This document shows, one piece after another, positions 34,350-44,847 of a stretch of 64,000 bases of DNA. A model generated the notes under the pieces. That model made no database searches. It was not told the origin of the DNA and saw only the letters and a list, made by a program, of their open reading frames with translations. The DNA comes from Lujinxingia vulgaris. GTDB taxonomy: Bacteria; Myxococcota_A; Bradymonadia; Bradymonadales; Bradymonadaceae. The stretch lies in the NCBI RefSeq assembly GCF_007997015.1, contig NZ_VOSM01000004.1, positions 310,001 through 374,000 on the forward strand. The letters are read 5' to 3'. A program made the position numbers and the translations under genes. Within the stretch, counting starts at the first letter, position 1; every line of letters starts with the position of its first letter.

Positions 34350-36353
34350 CTAACTCTCGGTGCTGAGCGCATCGGGGTGACGCTGATACCACCAGCGCTT
34401 GACCGCCGGCGCCGACCACACCACCGGGGCCGGCGGCAGGCTGTTGAGGAAGTAGCGCCCGTAGCTCTTATGCGCCACGCGCGAGTCCAGAATGGCCACC
34501 ACCCCCACATCGCTCTTCGAGCGAATCAGGCGCCCAAACCCCTGCTTGAGCGTAATGGCCGCCGAAGGCAACGAGATCTGCGCAAAGCTGTTGCCGCCAC
34601 GCTCATCAACCAGGTTGAGGCGCGCGCGCGTCAACGGGTCAGAGGGATTGGCAAAGGGCAGCTTGTCGATGATCACCATGCTCAGCGCCTCGCCCTCCAC
34701 GTCGACCCCCTCCCAGAAGGAGCTCGTGGCGAAGAGCACCGCGTTGGGAGTCGCCCGGAACTTCTCCAGAATCTCGCGCTTGCTGGCCTGCCCCTGCAAA
34801 AGCACCGGGAAGTCGATCGTATCGACCAGCAGCTCGTAGACCGCGTTCATATTCATGTAGCTCGTAAAGAGCACAAAGGCGCGACCCTCGGTGATCTTGA
34901 GCAGGTAGTCGACGATCAGCGCCACGTTATCGCAGAACTTCGGATCGTTGGGGGCCGGAAGCTTGTTGGGCACGTAGAGCACGCACTGATTCTCGTAGTC
35001 GAAGACCGGCTCCAGGATCAGCTCTTCAACCTTGACCGGCTTGACCGAGGGGCCCTCCTCGCGCTCAAAGCCGAGCATGCCCATGCGACGCTTAAAGAAC
35101 TCGAAGTTGCCGCCGGTGGCCAACGTCGCCGAGGTGAAGACCAGCGCGTCGTGGGTGTCGAGGAGCTTGCGGCGCATCAATCCGGCCAGATCGATAGGCG
35201 CTGCCTGCAAAAACACCCCGCGGTCGCGCCGCTCCACGATGTAGGCGTAGCGGGCGTTGTCGCAGTTCATGACCTGCTTGAGCTCAAAGCTCAGCTCGCT
35301 GGCCCGCTGCGCCAGACGCTGGCCCGACTCCCCCAGCGCGCTCACCGCGCGGATCGCACCGCCCAGATCATCGAGCGAATCGTAGACCTCGGCCAGCGCC
35401 TCATCGATGGCGGGGCGCTCCGGGATATCGTCGAGCACGTCGAGCCCGTGGCGCCCCTCGCGCAGCACGCCGAGCAGGCGATCGAAGAGCTGGCCGGCGA
35501 CCTTGACCATGTATTTGGTCGCCTCCAGCACGTCGGCCGAGGCCTCCACGCTGACCTCGTCGCTCTCCATGGCCCGCTCCACATCGCCGGAGAGCTCCCA
35601 GAAACGGAAGTTCGAGACCTGCAGCCCGAAGTACTCGGTGGCCACGTTCTCCAGGTGGTGGGCCTCATCGAAGACCACCGCGTCATAGGAGGGCAAGATC
35701 TCGGCAAAGCCCGTCTGGCGCAGCGCAAGATCCGCGAAGAAGAGGTGGTGGTTGACCACGATGACGTCGGCTTCCTGCGCATCCTCGCGCACCCGGTTGA
35801 CGAAGCACTCATCGTAAAAGGGGCATTTGGTGCCCAGGCAGGCCTCCGAGCCCACCGAGAGCTCCTGCCAGGTGGGGTAGTTATCCGGAAGCCCCTCGAT
35901 CTCGGCGCGGTCACCGGTGCGCGTTTTGCCCGCCCAGCTGCGGATCACCGGCCACATGCGCACGTCTTCGGCGGAGCGAAACGCCGGCTTGCGCTCCATC
36001 TCCTCAAAACGATGTTTGCACAGGTAGTTGCGACGCCCCTTGAGCAACACCGCCTTAAAGGAGCGCGGCAGATGTTCTTGAAGAAAGGGGATGTCTTTAA
36101 AAAAGAGCTGCTCCTGCAGCGCCTTGGTGCCGGTGCTCACCACCACGCGGCGCTTCGAGAGCAACGCCGGGATCAGGTACGCCAGCGTTTTGCCCGTGCC
36201 GGTGGCCGCCTCCACGATCGCCGCATGACGCCCCTCCAGCGCGTCGGCCACCATCCGGGCCATCTGCACCTGCTGAGGGCGAAACTCATAGCGCTCAAGC
36301 TTCTGATCGAGCAGCCCCCCGGGCTCCAGAAATCGCTCCACCGCGCTGCTCAT
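34350..36353 (-). CDS. dinG: DinG/XPD-family ATP-dependent DNA helicase
   Basis: This 667-residue superfamily-2 helicase has Walker A ATGTGKT (50-56), the DEAH box (229-232) and four cysteines placed as in the XPD iron-sulfur cluster (Cys112, Cys172, Cys177, Cys183). C-terminal motifs include FTSATLATGG, SSFWEGVDVEG and QGFGRLIRSKSDVGVV. DinG unwinds 5' to 3' and resolves D-loops, R-loops and G-quadruplexes. Its ATG overlaps the stop of the upstream 223-residue gene (ATGA), and that gene overlaps the exonuclease gene, so the three form one operon. In many Firmicutes the exonuclease is fused to DinG; here it is a separate operon member. Confidence 0.93.
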   Translation of the reverse strand: MSSAVERFLEPGGLLDQKLERYEFRPQQVQMARMVADALEGRHAAIVEAATGTGKTLAYLIPALLSKRRVVVSTGTKALQEQLFFKDIPFLQEHLPRSFKAVLLKGRRNYLCKHRFEEMERKPAFRSAEDVRMWPVIRSWAGKTRTGDRAEIEGLPDNYPTWQELSVGSEACLGTKCPFYDECFVNRVREDAQEADVIVVNHHLFFADLALRQTGFAEILPSYDAVVFDEAHHLENVATEYFGLQVSNFRFWELSGDVERAMESDEVSVEASADVLEATKYMVKVAGQLFDRLLGVLREGRHGLDVLDDIPERPAIDEALAEVYDSLDDLGGAIRAVSALGESGQRLAQRASELSFELKQVMNCDNARYAYIVERRDRGVFLQAAPIDLAGLMRRKLLDTHDALVFTSATLATGGNFEFFKRRMGMLGFEREEGPSVKPVKVEELILEPVFDYENQCVLYVPNKLPAPNDPKFCDNVALIVDYLLKITEGRAFVLFTSYMNMNAVYELLVDTIDFPVLLQGQASKREILEKFRATPNAVLFATSSFWEGVDVEGEALSMVIIDKLPFANPSDPLTRARLNLVDERGGNSFAQISLPSAAITLKQGFGRLIRSKSDVGVVAILDSRVAHKSYGRYFLNSLPPAPVVWSAPAVKRWWYQRHPDALSTES

Positions 36354-37021
36354 TGAATCACCTCACCCAGAGTTTCGATCAGTCGACGCCAGTCTCCGGC
36401 GCTTACGTTGGCCGGCACGTCGACCTCCTGCTCGCTCAAGTCGGCCAGCCCGCCGGCGTAGGCCACCGGCACATCTTCGGCACGAAGACCGCTGGCGCAC
36501 ACCCAGATCGCGTCGCGTTTTTTTCCCGAGCGCGGCCGCATCCCGGCACAGATCTTTTCGCCATGAACCCGAAACACAAGCTCTCGCCCCGGTCGGTCCA
36601 CGAGCACCCGACGCAGCATCGCGCTCTCGTCGTGCAGCTCGACGCGCCGCCCGTCAAAGACCACCTTACCCGGGCGGCTCACCGGCCGCTTCCGATCGGC
36701 CGCACGCGCCCTTAACCTGTTATGAACGCTGCGCTTTTTCAACTCGCGAACCGGCGCCACGATCGCCAGTGCAGCGGCCAGAGCCCCCAGGATGATCGGA
36801 CCGGCGGAGCCCCCAAAGATCATCGCCAGCACGCCCAGCACCGCCAGCCCCACCTTCACCTGACGGGCACGTTGACGCCCCGCGCGGCTGTCGCGGTAGG
36901 AGGGGATGTAGCCCCACAGATAGTCCAGAGCTCGCCAGAACGTGCGACTTCGAGGCACATAGACCTCATCGCGTTCCAGCTGCGCGTCCAACGTCAGGGA
37001 TGTTGCGCCGGTCTCAGTCAT
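36350..37021 (-). CDS. Membrane protein of unknown function between exonuclease and DinG
   Basis: The 223-residue product has a charged N-terminus, two closely spaced membrane helices (about residues 56-92, VGLAVLGVLAMIFGG and IILGALAAALAIVAPV) and a C-terminal soluble domain (about 110-223) with basic and beta-rich character. It overlaps the upstream exonuclease gene by 8 bases and the downstream dinG by 4, so it is translationally locked between two DNA-processing enzymes. I recognise no family. Confidence 0.78.
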   Translation of the reverse strand: MTETGATSLTLDAQLERDEVYVPRSRTFWRALDYLWGYIPSYRDSRAGRQRARQVKVGLAVLGVLAMIFGGSAGPIILGALAAALAIVAPVRELKKRSVHNRLRARAADRKRPVSRPGKVVFDGRRVELHDESAMLRRVLVDRPGRELVFRVHGEKICAGMRPRSGKKRDAIWVCASGLRAEDVPVAYAGGLADLSEQEVDVPANVSAGDWRRLIETLGEVIQ

Positions 37022-37769
37022 TGGCCTCGGGCACGCTCATGTAGAGGGCGCGAAGCGGGTCGGCCTCGTCGCCGTAGATGTAGGCCGGTCCCAGCCCGAT
37101 GGTCGCCCCGCCCAGCGCATCACCCAGAGACTCAAAGTCGCCGCCGCTGCGCCCCCGGCCTCGCCAGCCGCTCATCTCGGCGGCCTGCTGCTGCTCCCAC
37201 TGCGCCTGCAGCATCAGGAGCGCGTCGAGCTGCTCGGGCAGCCGATCGGCAAAGGCGTAGAGCACATGCCCGGTCACCGTGGCGTCGTGGGTGGCGCGGT
37301 GGGCCTCTTCGAGCGGAATGCCCAGAAGTTTGCAGATCGCGCCCAGGTTTTTACGCGGGTGGTTTTTGAAAAACTGCCGCGCAAAGATCAGCGGGTCGAG
37401 CGTGGGGGACTCCTCCGGCCAGCTCAGACCGCAACGCTCCAGCTCATTGCGAATAAAGCTGCGGTCGAACGCCAGGTTGTAGGCCACGATGCCCACGCCC
37501 TGGAGACGCTCATGGACCTCGGAGGCGATCTCCTCAAAGCGGGGCGCGTCTTTGACGTCTTCGTCTTTGATGCCGGTGATGCGCGTGGATTCTTCGGGGA
37601 TGGGGCAGCCCGGGTTGACGAGCTTGCCGTAGGTCTCCACGACCTCGCCGCCCTCAAAACGAATAATGCCCACCTCGGTGACGCGATCGGTCTGCGGATC
37701 GAGGCCGGTGGTCTCCACGTCGATCACCGCCAGGGTGAGATCTTTCCAAAGCTCGGGCCAGTTCGACAT
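37014..37769 (-). CDS. DnaQ-like (DEDDh) 3'-5' exonuclease
   Basis: All DEDDh exonuclease motifs are present in this 251-residue protein: VIDVETTGL (Asp17, Glu19), AYNLAFDRSF (Asp102) and HRATHDA (His157, Asp162). These bind two metal ions for 3'-5' hydrolysis of DNA or RNA. The family includes the epsilon subunit of DNA polymerase III, ExoX and the exonuclease domain of DinG. The C-terminal 60 residues (Gln-, Gly- and Arg-rich) are not conserved. The operon partner dinG suggests a repair role rather than replicative proofreading. GGAG precedes the ATG. Confidence 0.9.
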   Translation of the reverse strand: MSNWPELWKDLTLAVIDVETTGLDPQTDRVTEVGIIRFEGGEVVETYGKLVNPGCPIPEESTRITGIKDEDVKDAPRFEEIASEVHERLQGVGIVAYNLAFDRSFIRNELERCGLSWPEESPTLDPLIFARQFFKNHPRKNLGAICKLLGIPLEEAHRATHDATVTGHVLYAFADRLPEQLDALLMLQAQWEQQQAAEMSGWRGRGRSGGDFESLGDALGGATIGLGPAYIYGDEADPLRALYMSVPEAND

Positions 37770-37807
37770 CGGGAGGTCTCCACAGGGGAAATTCGGGCAT
37801 CATTGCG

Positions 37808-37828
37808 GCGCGCAGCCATCCTGCGCGC
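37808..37828 (-). terminator. Possible hairpin terminator after hutF
   Basis: GCGCGCAG (37808-37815) pairs with CTGCGCGC (37821-37828) around a 5-base loop just past the HutF stop. No T-tract follows, so it is a weak candidate. Confidence 0.3.
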
Positions 37829-37836
37829 GGCACATT

Positions 37837-39282
37837 CTATCGGGCGAAATCACCGGCAGCGCGCCTCGCCATCAGCTCGCGCGCGCCGGCCAGCAGCGCA
37901 TCTTCATTCACGTGGCGACGGTCCTCAATAATCAACCGGCCGGCCACCACGCTGTGGCGCACCGCGCTGGCACTCATACTCAAAACGATGTGGTCCAACA
38001 AGGTTGCGGCCGAGGCTCCCCAGAGCGTGGGATCCTGAAGATCGAGCGCCACAAAGTCGGCCGGCTGCCCCTCCTCAATGCGACCGCTTAAGCCCTGGCC
38101 GAGCGCGCGCGCCCCGCCCACCGTGCCCATCTCCCAGAGCACCGCCGCGCTCTCGGTGCGGCCGTTGGGGTCATAGGCCGGCAGCACGTTTCGGGCCTGC
38201 GCGCGCAGGCGCTCGTGGTACTCCACAAGGCGCATCTCCTCCCAGGGGTCGATGACCGTGTGGCTGTCGCTCCCCAGCGCGATGGGCACACCGGCTTTGA
38301 TGAGCTCGCGCGCCGGCAAAAAGCCGTCGCCCAGGTTACGCTCGGTGGTCGGGCAGGCACAGATCGTGGGCAGAGTCTCAGCGGCGATCGCAAGCTCCCG
38401 CTCGCTCATATGGGTGCCATGCACGAGCGTCCAGCTCGGGTTGAGCCCCACCCACGCGTGCAAGGCCTCGACCGGCCCCATGCCATAGGCGCGCTGCGAG
38501 GCGGCGATTTCGGCGGGCTGCTCGCAGACGTGGGTGTGAATCACCATCTGGCGCGCCGCACAGAACTCGGAGATCGCCTCCACCCAGCTCCGATCGACCG
38601 CCCGAATGCTATGCGGCGCCGAGCCCAGGCTCACCCCCGGCGTCTTACCCCAGCGATCCTCGAGCGCAGCGAGCCGCCCAAGATACGTCTCCACATCCGG
38701 CTCAATAAAACGCCGCTGACGCGGCTTAGCCACCTGGCCGATATCCCCGCTGTGGTAGGCCACCCGCAACAACGTGATGCGAATGCCCACCGCCTGGGCG
38801 GCCGCAATCACCCGATGCGCAAGTTCGTTGGGATCGTCGTAAGGCGCACCCTCGGGGCGATGATGCACATAATGAAACTCCCCAACATGGGTGATGCCCG
38901 CGCGCGCCATCTCCCAGAACGCCAGCCGCGCAGCCGCCTCAACCTCCTCGGCCGAGAGGCTCAACGCCACCCCGTACATCGCCTCGCGCCAGGTCCAGAA
39001 GTCGTCGTCGGAGCGCGCCGGATCGCGGCGCTCGGCCAGCCCGCGCATCACCCGCTGGAAGGCGTGGCTATGCGCGTTGACCTGCCCCGGCACAAGCGCC
39101 ACCTCTCCGAGATCGATGGTGCGGTAGCGCGGCGGGCGCTCGGCCAGCGCCCCCACCGCCACGACCTCCCCGCCGCGCACCCACACCGAGCTTCGCTCCG
39201 TCCACCCCTCAGCCCCCCACACTCGCCGCGCGCGGTACTCAAGGAGCTCTTCACTCCCGCTCGTTTTGCTCTCCACCACCAT
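37837..39282 (-). CDS. hutF: Formimidoylglutamate deiminase (HutF)
   Basis: This 481-residue amidohydrolase has the metal-binding HSH near residue 71 (NAHSHAFQRVMRGLAE), GEFHYVHH, HTHVCEQPAE and GSDSHTVIDPWEEMR. The last of these and the FQRVMRGLAERR segment are typical of HutF. HutF converts N-formimidoyl-glutamate to N-formyl-glutamate in the five-step histidine degradation pathway. No other hut gene is nearby, so the rest of the pathway must be elsewhere or absent. I start at the ATG at 39282 rather than the GTG at 39285 because of the GAGGG spacing. Confidence 0.9.
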   Translation of the reverse strand: MVVESKTSGSEELLEYRARRVWGAEGWTERSSVWVRGGEVVAVGALAERPPRYRTIDLGEVALVPGQVNAHSHAFQRVMRGLAERRDPARSDDDFWTWREAMYGVALSLSAEEVEAAARLAFWEMARAGITHVGEFHYVHHRPEGAPYDDPNELAHRVIAAAQAVGIRITLLRVAYHSGDIGQVAKPRQRRFIEPDVETYLGRLAALEDRWGKTPGVSLGSAPHSIRAVDRSWVEAISEFCAARQMVIHTHVCEQPAEIAASQRAYGMGPVEALHAWVGLNPSWTLVHGTHMSERELAIAAETLPTICACPTTERNLGDGFLPARELIKAGVPIALGSDSHTVIDPWEEMRLVEYHERLRAQARNVLPAYDPNGRTESAAVLWEMGTVGGARALGQGLSGRIEEGQPADFVALDLQDPTLWGASAATLLDHIVLSMSASAVRHSVVAGRLIIEDRRHVNEDALLAGARELMARRAAGDFAR

Positions 39283-39410
39283 CACACCCTCAATCGTATT
39301 GTCGCACTCGCCAGCTGCCCGCAGGCCCGAAGCCCTCTCCCCACCTGCTTAACACGCCCCCCTCGCCACGACGCAAGATCGCAGATGCAAAGCACGCTGA
39401 AGTCGAACAC

Positions 39411-39443
39411 AAAAGACGCGGCCGCTTTATACGACCGCGTCTT
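39411..39443 (-). terminator. Probable terminator downstream of clpB
   Basis: On the minus strand AAGACGCGG (39435-39443) pairs with CCGCGTCTT (39413-39421), followed by TTTTGTGTT. A second, T-less hairpin GAAGCCTG-GCCG-CAGGCTTC lies at 39462-39481, nearer to the clpB stop. Confidence 0.7.
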
Positions 39444-39535
39444 CTTCGACGTCATGATTTCGAAGCCTGGCCGCAGGCTTCAGAGCCAACCTTCGCGCGC
39501 CGCACCTCCAGGCTCGGAGGCGCTACGCATGGGAG

Positions 39536-42142
<2,607 letters not shown>

Positions 42143-42471
42143 CGCTTTTGCTCCATGGGCAGACACATCACCACCGAGGGCGGTGTCAGGTTAGAAAGGC
42201 GCAGCCTTAGCGTGTGACCCCGTCGAAGGCCACCCTGACGCCCCCCTCCTGCAGCGAGGTGTCCATGCAAATCATGGTGATTAGGTCGGGAGCGCATCAG
42301 AGCCTGTCGCTCAACGCGCTCCCGCTGTCGAAAGTCAAGCTATGCACGCCTGTTCAGGCGTCAAGCAATCGGTACAATCCCCCCCTGCCTGCCGCGCGAT
42401 CGGCCGACCTGAGGCCCCTGCGCAGCGCTCCCCTCCTCCCTGACGTCGACTCGCCACCGAGAATACCTGCC
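42143..42471. other. Divergent intergenic region between clpB and the DUF4442 gene
   Basis: These 329 bases should contain the clpB promoter and that of the downstream gene. No convincing sigma-32-type promoter, CIRCE repeat or small gene is seen. The DUF4442 frame is open upstream to 42214 but lacks a plausible start there. Confidence 0.4.
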
Positions 42472-42951
42472 ATGATCCGCCCCCTGCTCAAACGCGCGCG
42501 CCGCACCCTGACGGAGCGCCTCGACCTGGTCCTGCGCTTCTACCCGCCCTACCTGGGCGCGGGCATCCGCGTGCGCCACATCTCCGAAGACTACCGCCAC
42601 ATCCGCGTGGACATGCCGCTAAAACTCTCCAATCAGAACTACGTGGGCACCCACTTTGGCGGCTCGCTCTACGCGATGGTCGACCCCTTCTACATGCTGA
42701 TGCTGCTCAAAAACCTCGGGCCCGAGGTCGTCGTCTGGGACAAGGCCGCCACCATCGAGTTCAAACGTCCGGGGCGCTCCACCGTCCACGCCGACTTTCG
42801 CCTCACTCAGGATGACATCGACCGCGTCTGGCAAACGCTCAACGAGCAACGCGTCTACGAGCCGGTCTTTCACATCGACATCCGCGACGAGGCCGGTGAG
42901 CTCGTTGCCCGCGTCGAGAAGACCCTCTACATCCGGCGAAAGGAGGCGTAA
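42472..42951 (+). CDS. DUF4442 hot-dog fold thioesterase-like protein
   Basis: The 159-residue product from the ATG at 42472 has a basic N-terminal helix, then a hot-dog pattern: IRVRHISEDYRHIRVDMPLKLSN, NYVGTHFGGSLYAMVDPFYM (the central helix) and later strands ending VEKTLYIRRKEA. This is the DUF4442 / YiiD-type family of putative acyl-CoA thioesterases; substrates are unknown. The Asn-x-x-Gly-x-x-x-Gly-Gly of the helix start is conserved. The start is set by domain fit, as the ribosome site is weak (GAGAA). A bidirectional terminator follows. Confidence 0.85.
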   Translation: MIRPLLKRARRTLTERLDLVLRFYPPYLGAGIRVRHISEDYRHIRVDMPLKLSNQNYVGTHFGGSLYAMVDPFYMLMLLKNLGPEVVVWDKAATIEFKRPGRSTVHADFRLTQDDIDRVWQTLNEQRVYEPVFHIDIRDEAGELVARVEKTLYIRRKEA

Positions 42952-42976
42952 TCCCCCACCCCGGAGTTGCGCCTCA

Positions 42977-43015
42977 CCCGCATAAATACACAACCTCTCC
43001 GTGCCCGAAGTCACC
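42977..43015 (+). repeat. Dispersed motif copy 2, downstream of the DUF4442 gene
   Basis: Beginning CCCGCATAAATACACAACC, it matches 6537-6559 at 22 of 23 positions and shares the following GTG..CC...GTCACC. It lies 26 bases after the stop codon and just before the terminator. The inverted repeat present in copy 1 is imperfect here. Confidence 0.6.
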
Positions 43016-43018
43016 CGC

Positions 43019-43053
43019 AAAAAAACCGACGAGCCGAAGCTCGCCGGTTTTTT
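43019..43053. terminator. Bidirectional rho-independent terminator
   Basis: ACCGACGAGC (43025-43034) pairs with GCTCGCCGGT (43039-43048) with one mismatch around CGAA. Seven A precede and six T follow the stem, so it can serve both the DUF4442 gene and the convergent MATE gene. Confidence 0.85.
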
Positions 43054-43134
43054 CAGGCGTCGTGTTGCGGGTTGCCACCACGACGCGATGGCGTCACCTG
43101 CCTGACCTTCGTACACCTGACCGCGTTGAAACGA

Positions 43135-44529
43135 TCAGGCGGCGCGGCGGCGCAGGCGCGCGCGAAACGGCCGGCGCACCTGAGGATTGACCAGCGCGCG
43201 CCTCCAGCCCTCGCGCTGAAAACGCAGCGCCAGCACACCGGCCACCACCGCCATCTCGACGACCAGCGCCATCCACGCGCCCACCGCCCCGAGCTCCAAC
43301 ACGTAGGCAAATAGATAGGCAAAGGGCACCAGCAAGAACCAGGAGCCGGCAATCCCGGCGAGCATCGTAAAGCGGGTGTCCCCGGCACCGTTGAGGGTGC
43401 CCGCGGTCACGATCACGGTGGCGTCAAAGAGCTGGAAGATCGCCGCCACAATCAACAACTTACCGGCCAACGCGATCGTCGCCGCGTCACTGGTAAAGAC
43501 GCCCACGATCGACTCGTGGAAGAGCACAAAGCTCACCCCGAAGAGCCCCATCAAAAGCCAGGTGAGCACCAGCGCAGCCTGGTAGGATCGGGCCACCTCC
43601 GAGTAGTGCCGGGCGCCCACGTGCTGGCCGGCCATAATCGTGGCGGCCTGGCCGATGCCTTTGCCCGGCAAAAAGCTCACGCTGACGACTTTCAGCGCGA
43701 TCTGGTGGGCCGCAAGCTCCACGGTGCCCAGGCGAGCGAGCAGCGCGGTGAAGAGCGTAAACCCGCCGATACCCAGCACATAATGCACGCCCATCGGCAG
43801 CCCCAGCCGCCCGATCGAGCGCACCACCTCCAGCGGCACCCGGCGCAACAGCCCGGAGTGACGCGCAAAATGCCAGAGCACCGCCACCAGGCCCACGCCC
43901 TGAGCGATCACGGTCGCAATCGCCGCGCCCTGCACCCCGATGGCCGGAATCGGCCCCAGCCCGAAGATCAAGATCGGGTCGAGCACGATGTTGATGGCGT
44001 TGGCCAGAATGTTGATCTTCATCGGCGTACGCGTATCGCCCACGCCCTGGTAGTAGTTGCACAGGGCCAGCGAGATGTACCAGAGACCGGCGCCCAGCGC
44101 GCGAATCCCAAAATACTCGCGCGCCATCGCCTGCACATGCGCCTCCCCGCCCAGCGCCTGGAAGATCCACACGTCGAGCAGGCTCAGCCCCACCACCGCA
44201 AGCCCGAAGGGAATCGCCAGCAGCACCCCGGCGCTGGCGCTCTGCAGCGCGCGCTCCTTATTGTCGGAACCGCTGGCCTGCGAGGCCACCACGCTCACCC
44301 CCTGGAGCGTGCCCATAAAGAAGCCGTTGATCAGAAAAGTCGCCGTCGTCGCAAGCCCTACCGCCGCCAGCTCCGCGGTGCCCAGCCACCCCACAAAGAG
44401 GGTGTCGGCCAGCTCCATCGCGGTAAACGAGAGCATGCTGATCACGATGGGCCAGGAGAGGCTGGCCACCCGTGGAATGCGCTCGGCCAGGCTGCGGCGG
44501 CGCTGTTCAACACCTTGTCGTCGAAACAT
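43135..44529 (-). CDS. MATE-family multidrug/metabolite exporter
   Basis: This 464-residue protein has the twelve-helix MATE layout in two homologous halves, starting SLSWPIVISMLSFTAMELADTLFVGWLG and including the family turn ASGSDNKERA, NYYQGVGDTRTPM and, in the second half, GIGQAATIMAGQHVGA and AGTLNGAGDTRFTM. MATE proteins export cationic drugs or secondary metabolites by Na+ or H+ antiport. GAGG precedes the ATG. A terminator-like hairpin (44575-44609) lies in the leader directly upstream on the same strand, so expression may depend on its own promoter or on read-through. Confidence 0.93.
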   Translation of the reverse strand: MFRRQGVEQRRRSLAERIPRVASLSWPIVISMLSFTAMELADTLFVGWLGTAELAAVGLATTATFLINGFFMGTLQGVSVVASQASGSDNKERALQSASAGVLLAIPFGLAVVGLSLLDVWIFQALGGEAHVQAMAREYFGIRALGAGLWYISLALCNYYQGVGDTRTPMKINILANAINIVLDPILIFGLGPIPAIGVQGAAIATVIAQGVGLVAVLWHFARHSGLLRRVPLEVVRSIGRLGLPMGVHYVLGIGGFTLFTALLARLGTVELAAHQIALKVVSVSFLPGKGIGQAATIMAGQHVGARHYSEVARSYQAALVLTWLLMGLFGVSFVLFHESIVGVFTSDAATIALAGKLLIVAAIFQLFDATVIVTAGTLNGAGDTRFTMLAGIAGSWFLLVPFAYLFAYVLELGAVGAWMALVVEMAVVAGVLALRFQREGWRRALVNPQVRRPFRARLRRRAA

Positions 44530-44574
44530 CTCTTACCTCGTTTGCGTCAGGGCAATCCCTGCGAACCTGGCAAG

Positions 44575-44609
44575 AAATCAAAAGGCCGCAGGAAGGGATT
44601 CCTGCGGCG
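44575..44609 (-). terminator. Terminator or attenuator-like hairpin upstream of the MATE gene
   Basis: On the minus strand GCCGCAGGAA-TCCC-TTCCTGCGGC (44585-44608) is a perfect 10-bp stem followed by CTTTTGATTTC. It lies 28 bases after the small frame at 44637 and 46 bases before the MATE gene start, so it could end the small transcript or attenuate the MATE gene. Confidence 0.65.
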
Positions 44610-44636
44610 CTGGAAAAATACGTTATTTCTGTAAAT

Positions 44637-44741
44637 TTAACGTTTCGTTACCGCAGGAGGGTCGGCGATCAGGTCGCCGAAGACGTGGCCGCTGCCGCCG
44701 GCAGCCGGCTCGCCAGGATGTGGGAAGGTGGGGTTGGACAT
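44637..44741 (-). CDS. Possible 34-residue small protein
   Basis: The frame starts at an ATG with GGAAG four bases upstream and ends at TAA; its product begins MSNPTFPHPGEPAAGG and ends PPAVTKR. It has its own terminator-like hairpin 28 bases downstream. The peptide is Gly/Pro-rich, with no membrane segment or cysteine. It lies in a locally less GC-rich gap between the glutamate synthase-like gene and the MATE gene. The inverted repeat ACGTTA...TAACGT (44620-44643) overlaps its end. It may be a genuine small gene or a chance frame. Confidence 0.35.
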   Translation of the reverse strand: MSNPTFPHPGEPAAGGSGHVFGDLIADPPAVTKR

Positions 44742-44847
44742 CGTCTTCCGAACTCTGCAGGTACGCCAGGCACGGTGGGCCTCAGCGAGTGATGGCCCCC
44801 CTTCGTGGGGGCACGACCATCGTTTCAATCAGAAGGTGCTGGCGAAG

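Noticed and set aside
42143-42300. Possible sigma-32 promoter or CIRCE repeat for clpB
   Set aside because: No sequence close to CTTGAA and CCCCAT at the right spacing and no 9-bp CIRCE inverted repeat was found.
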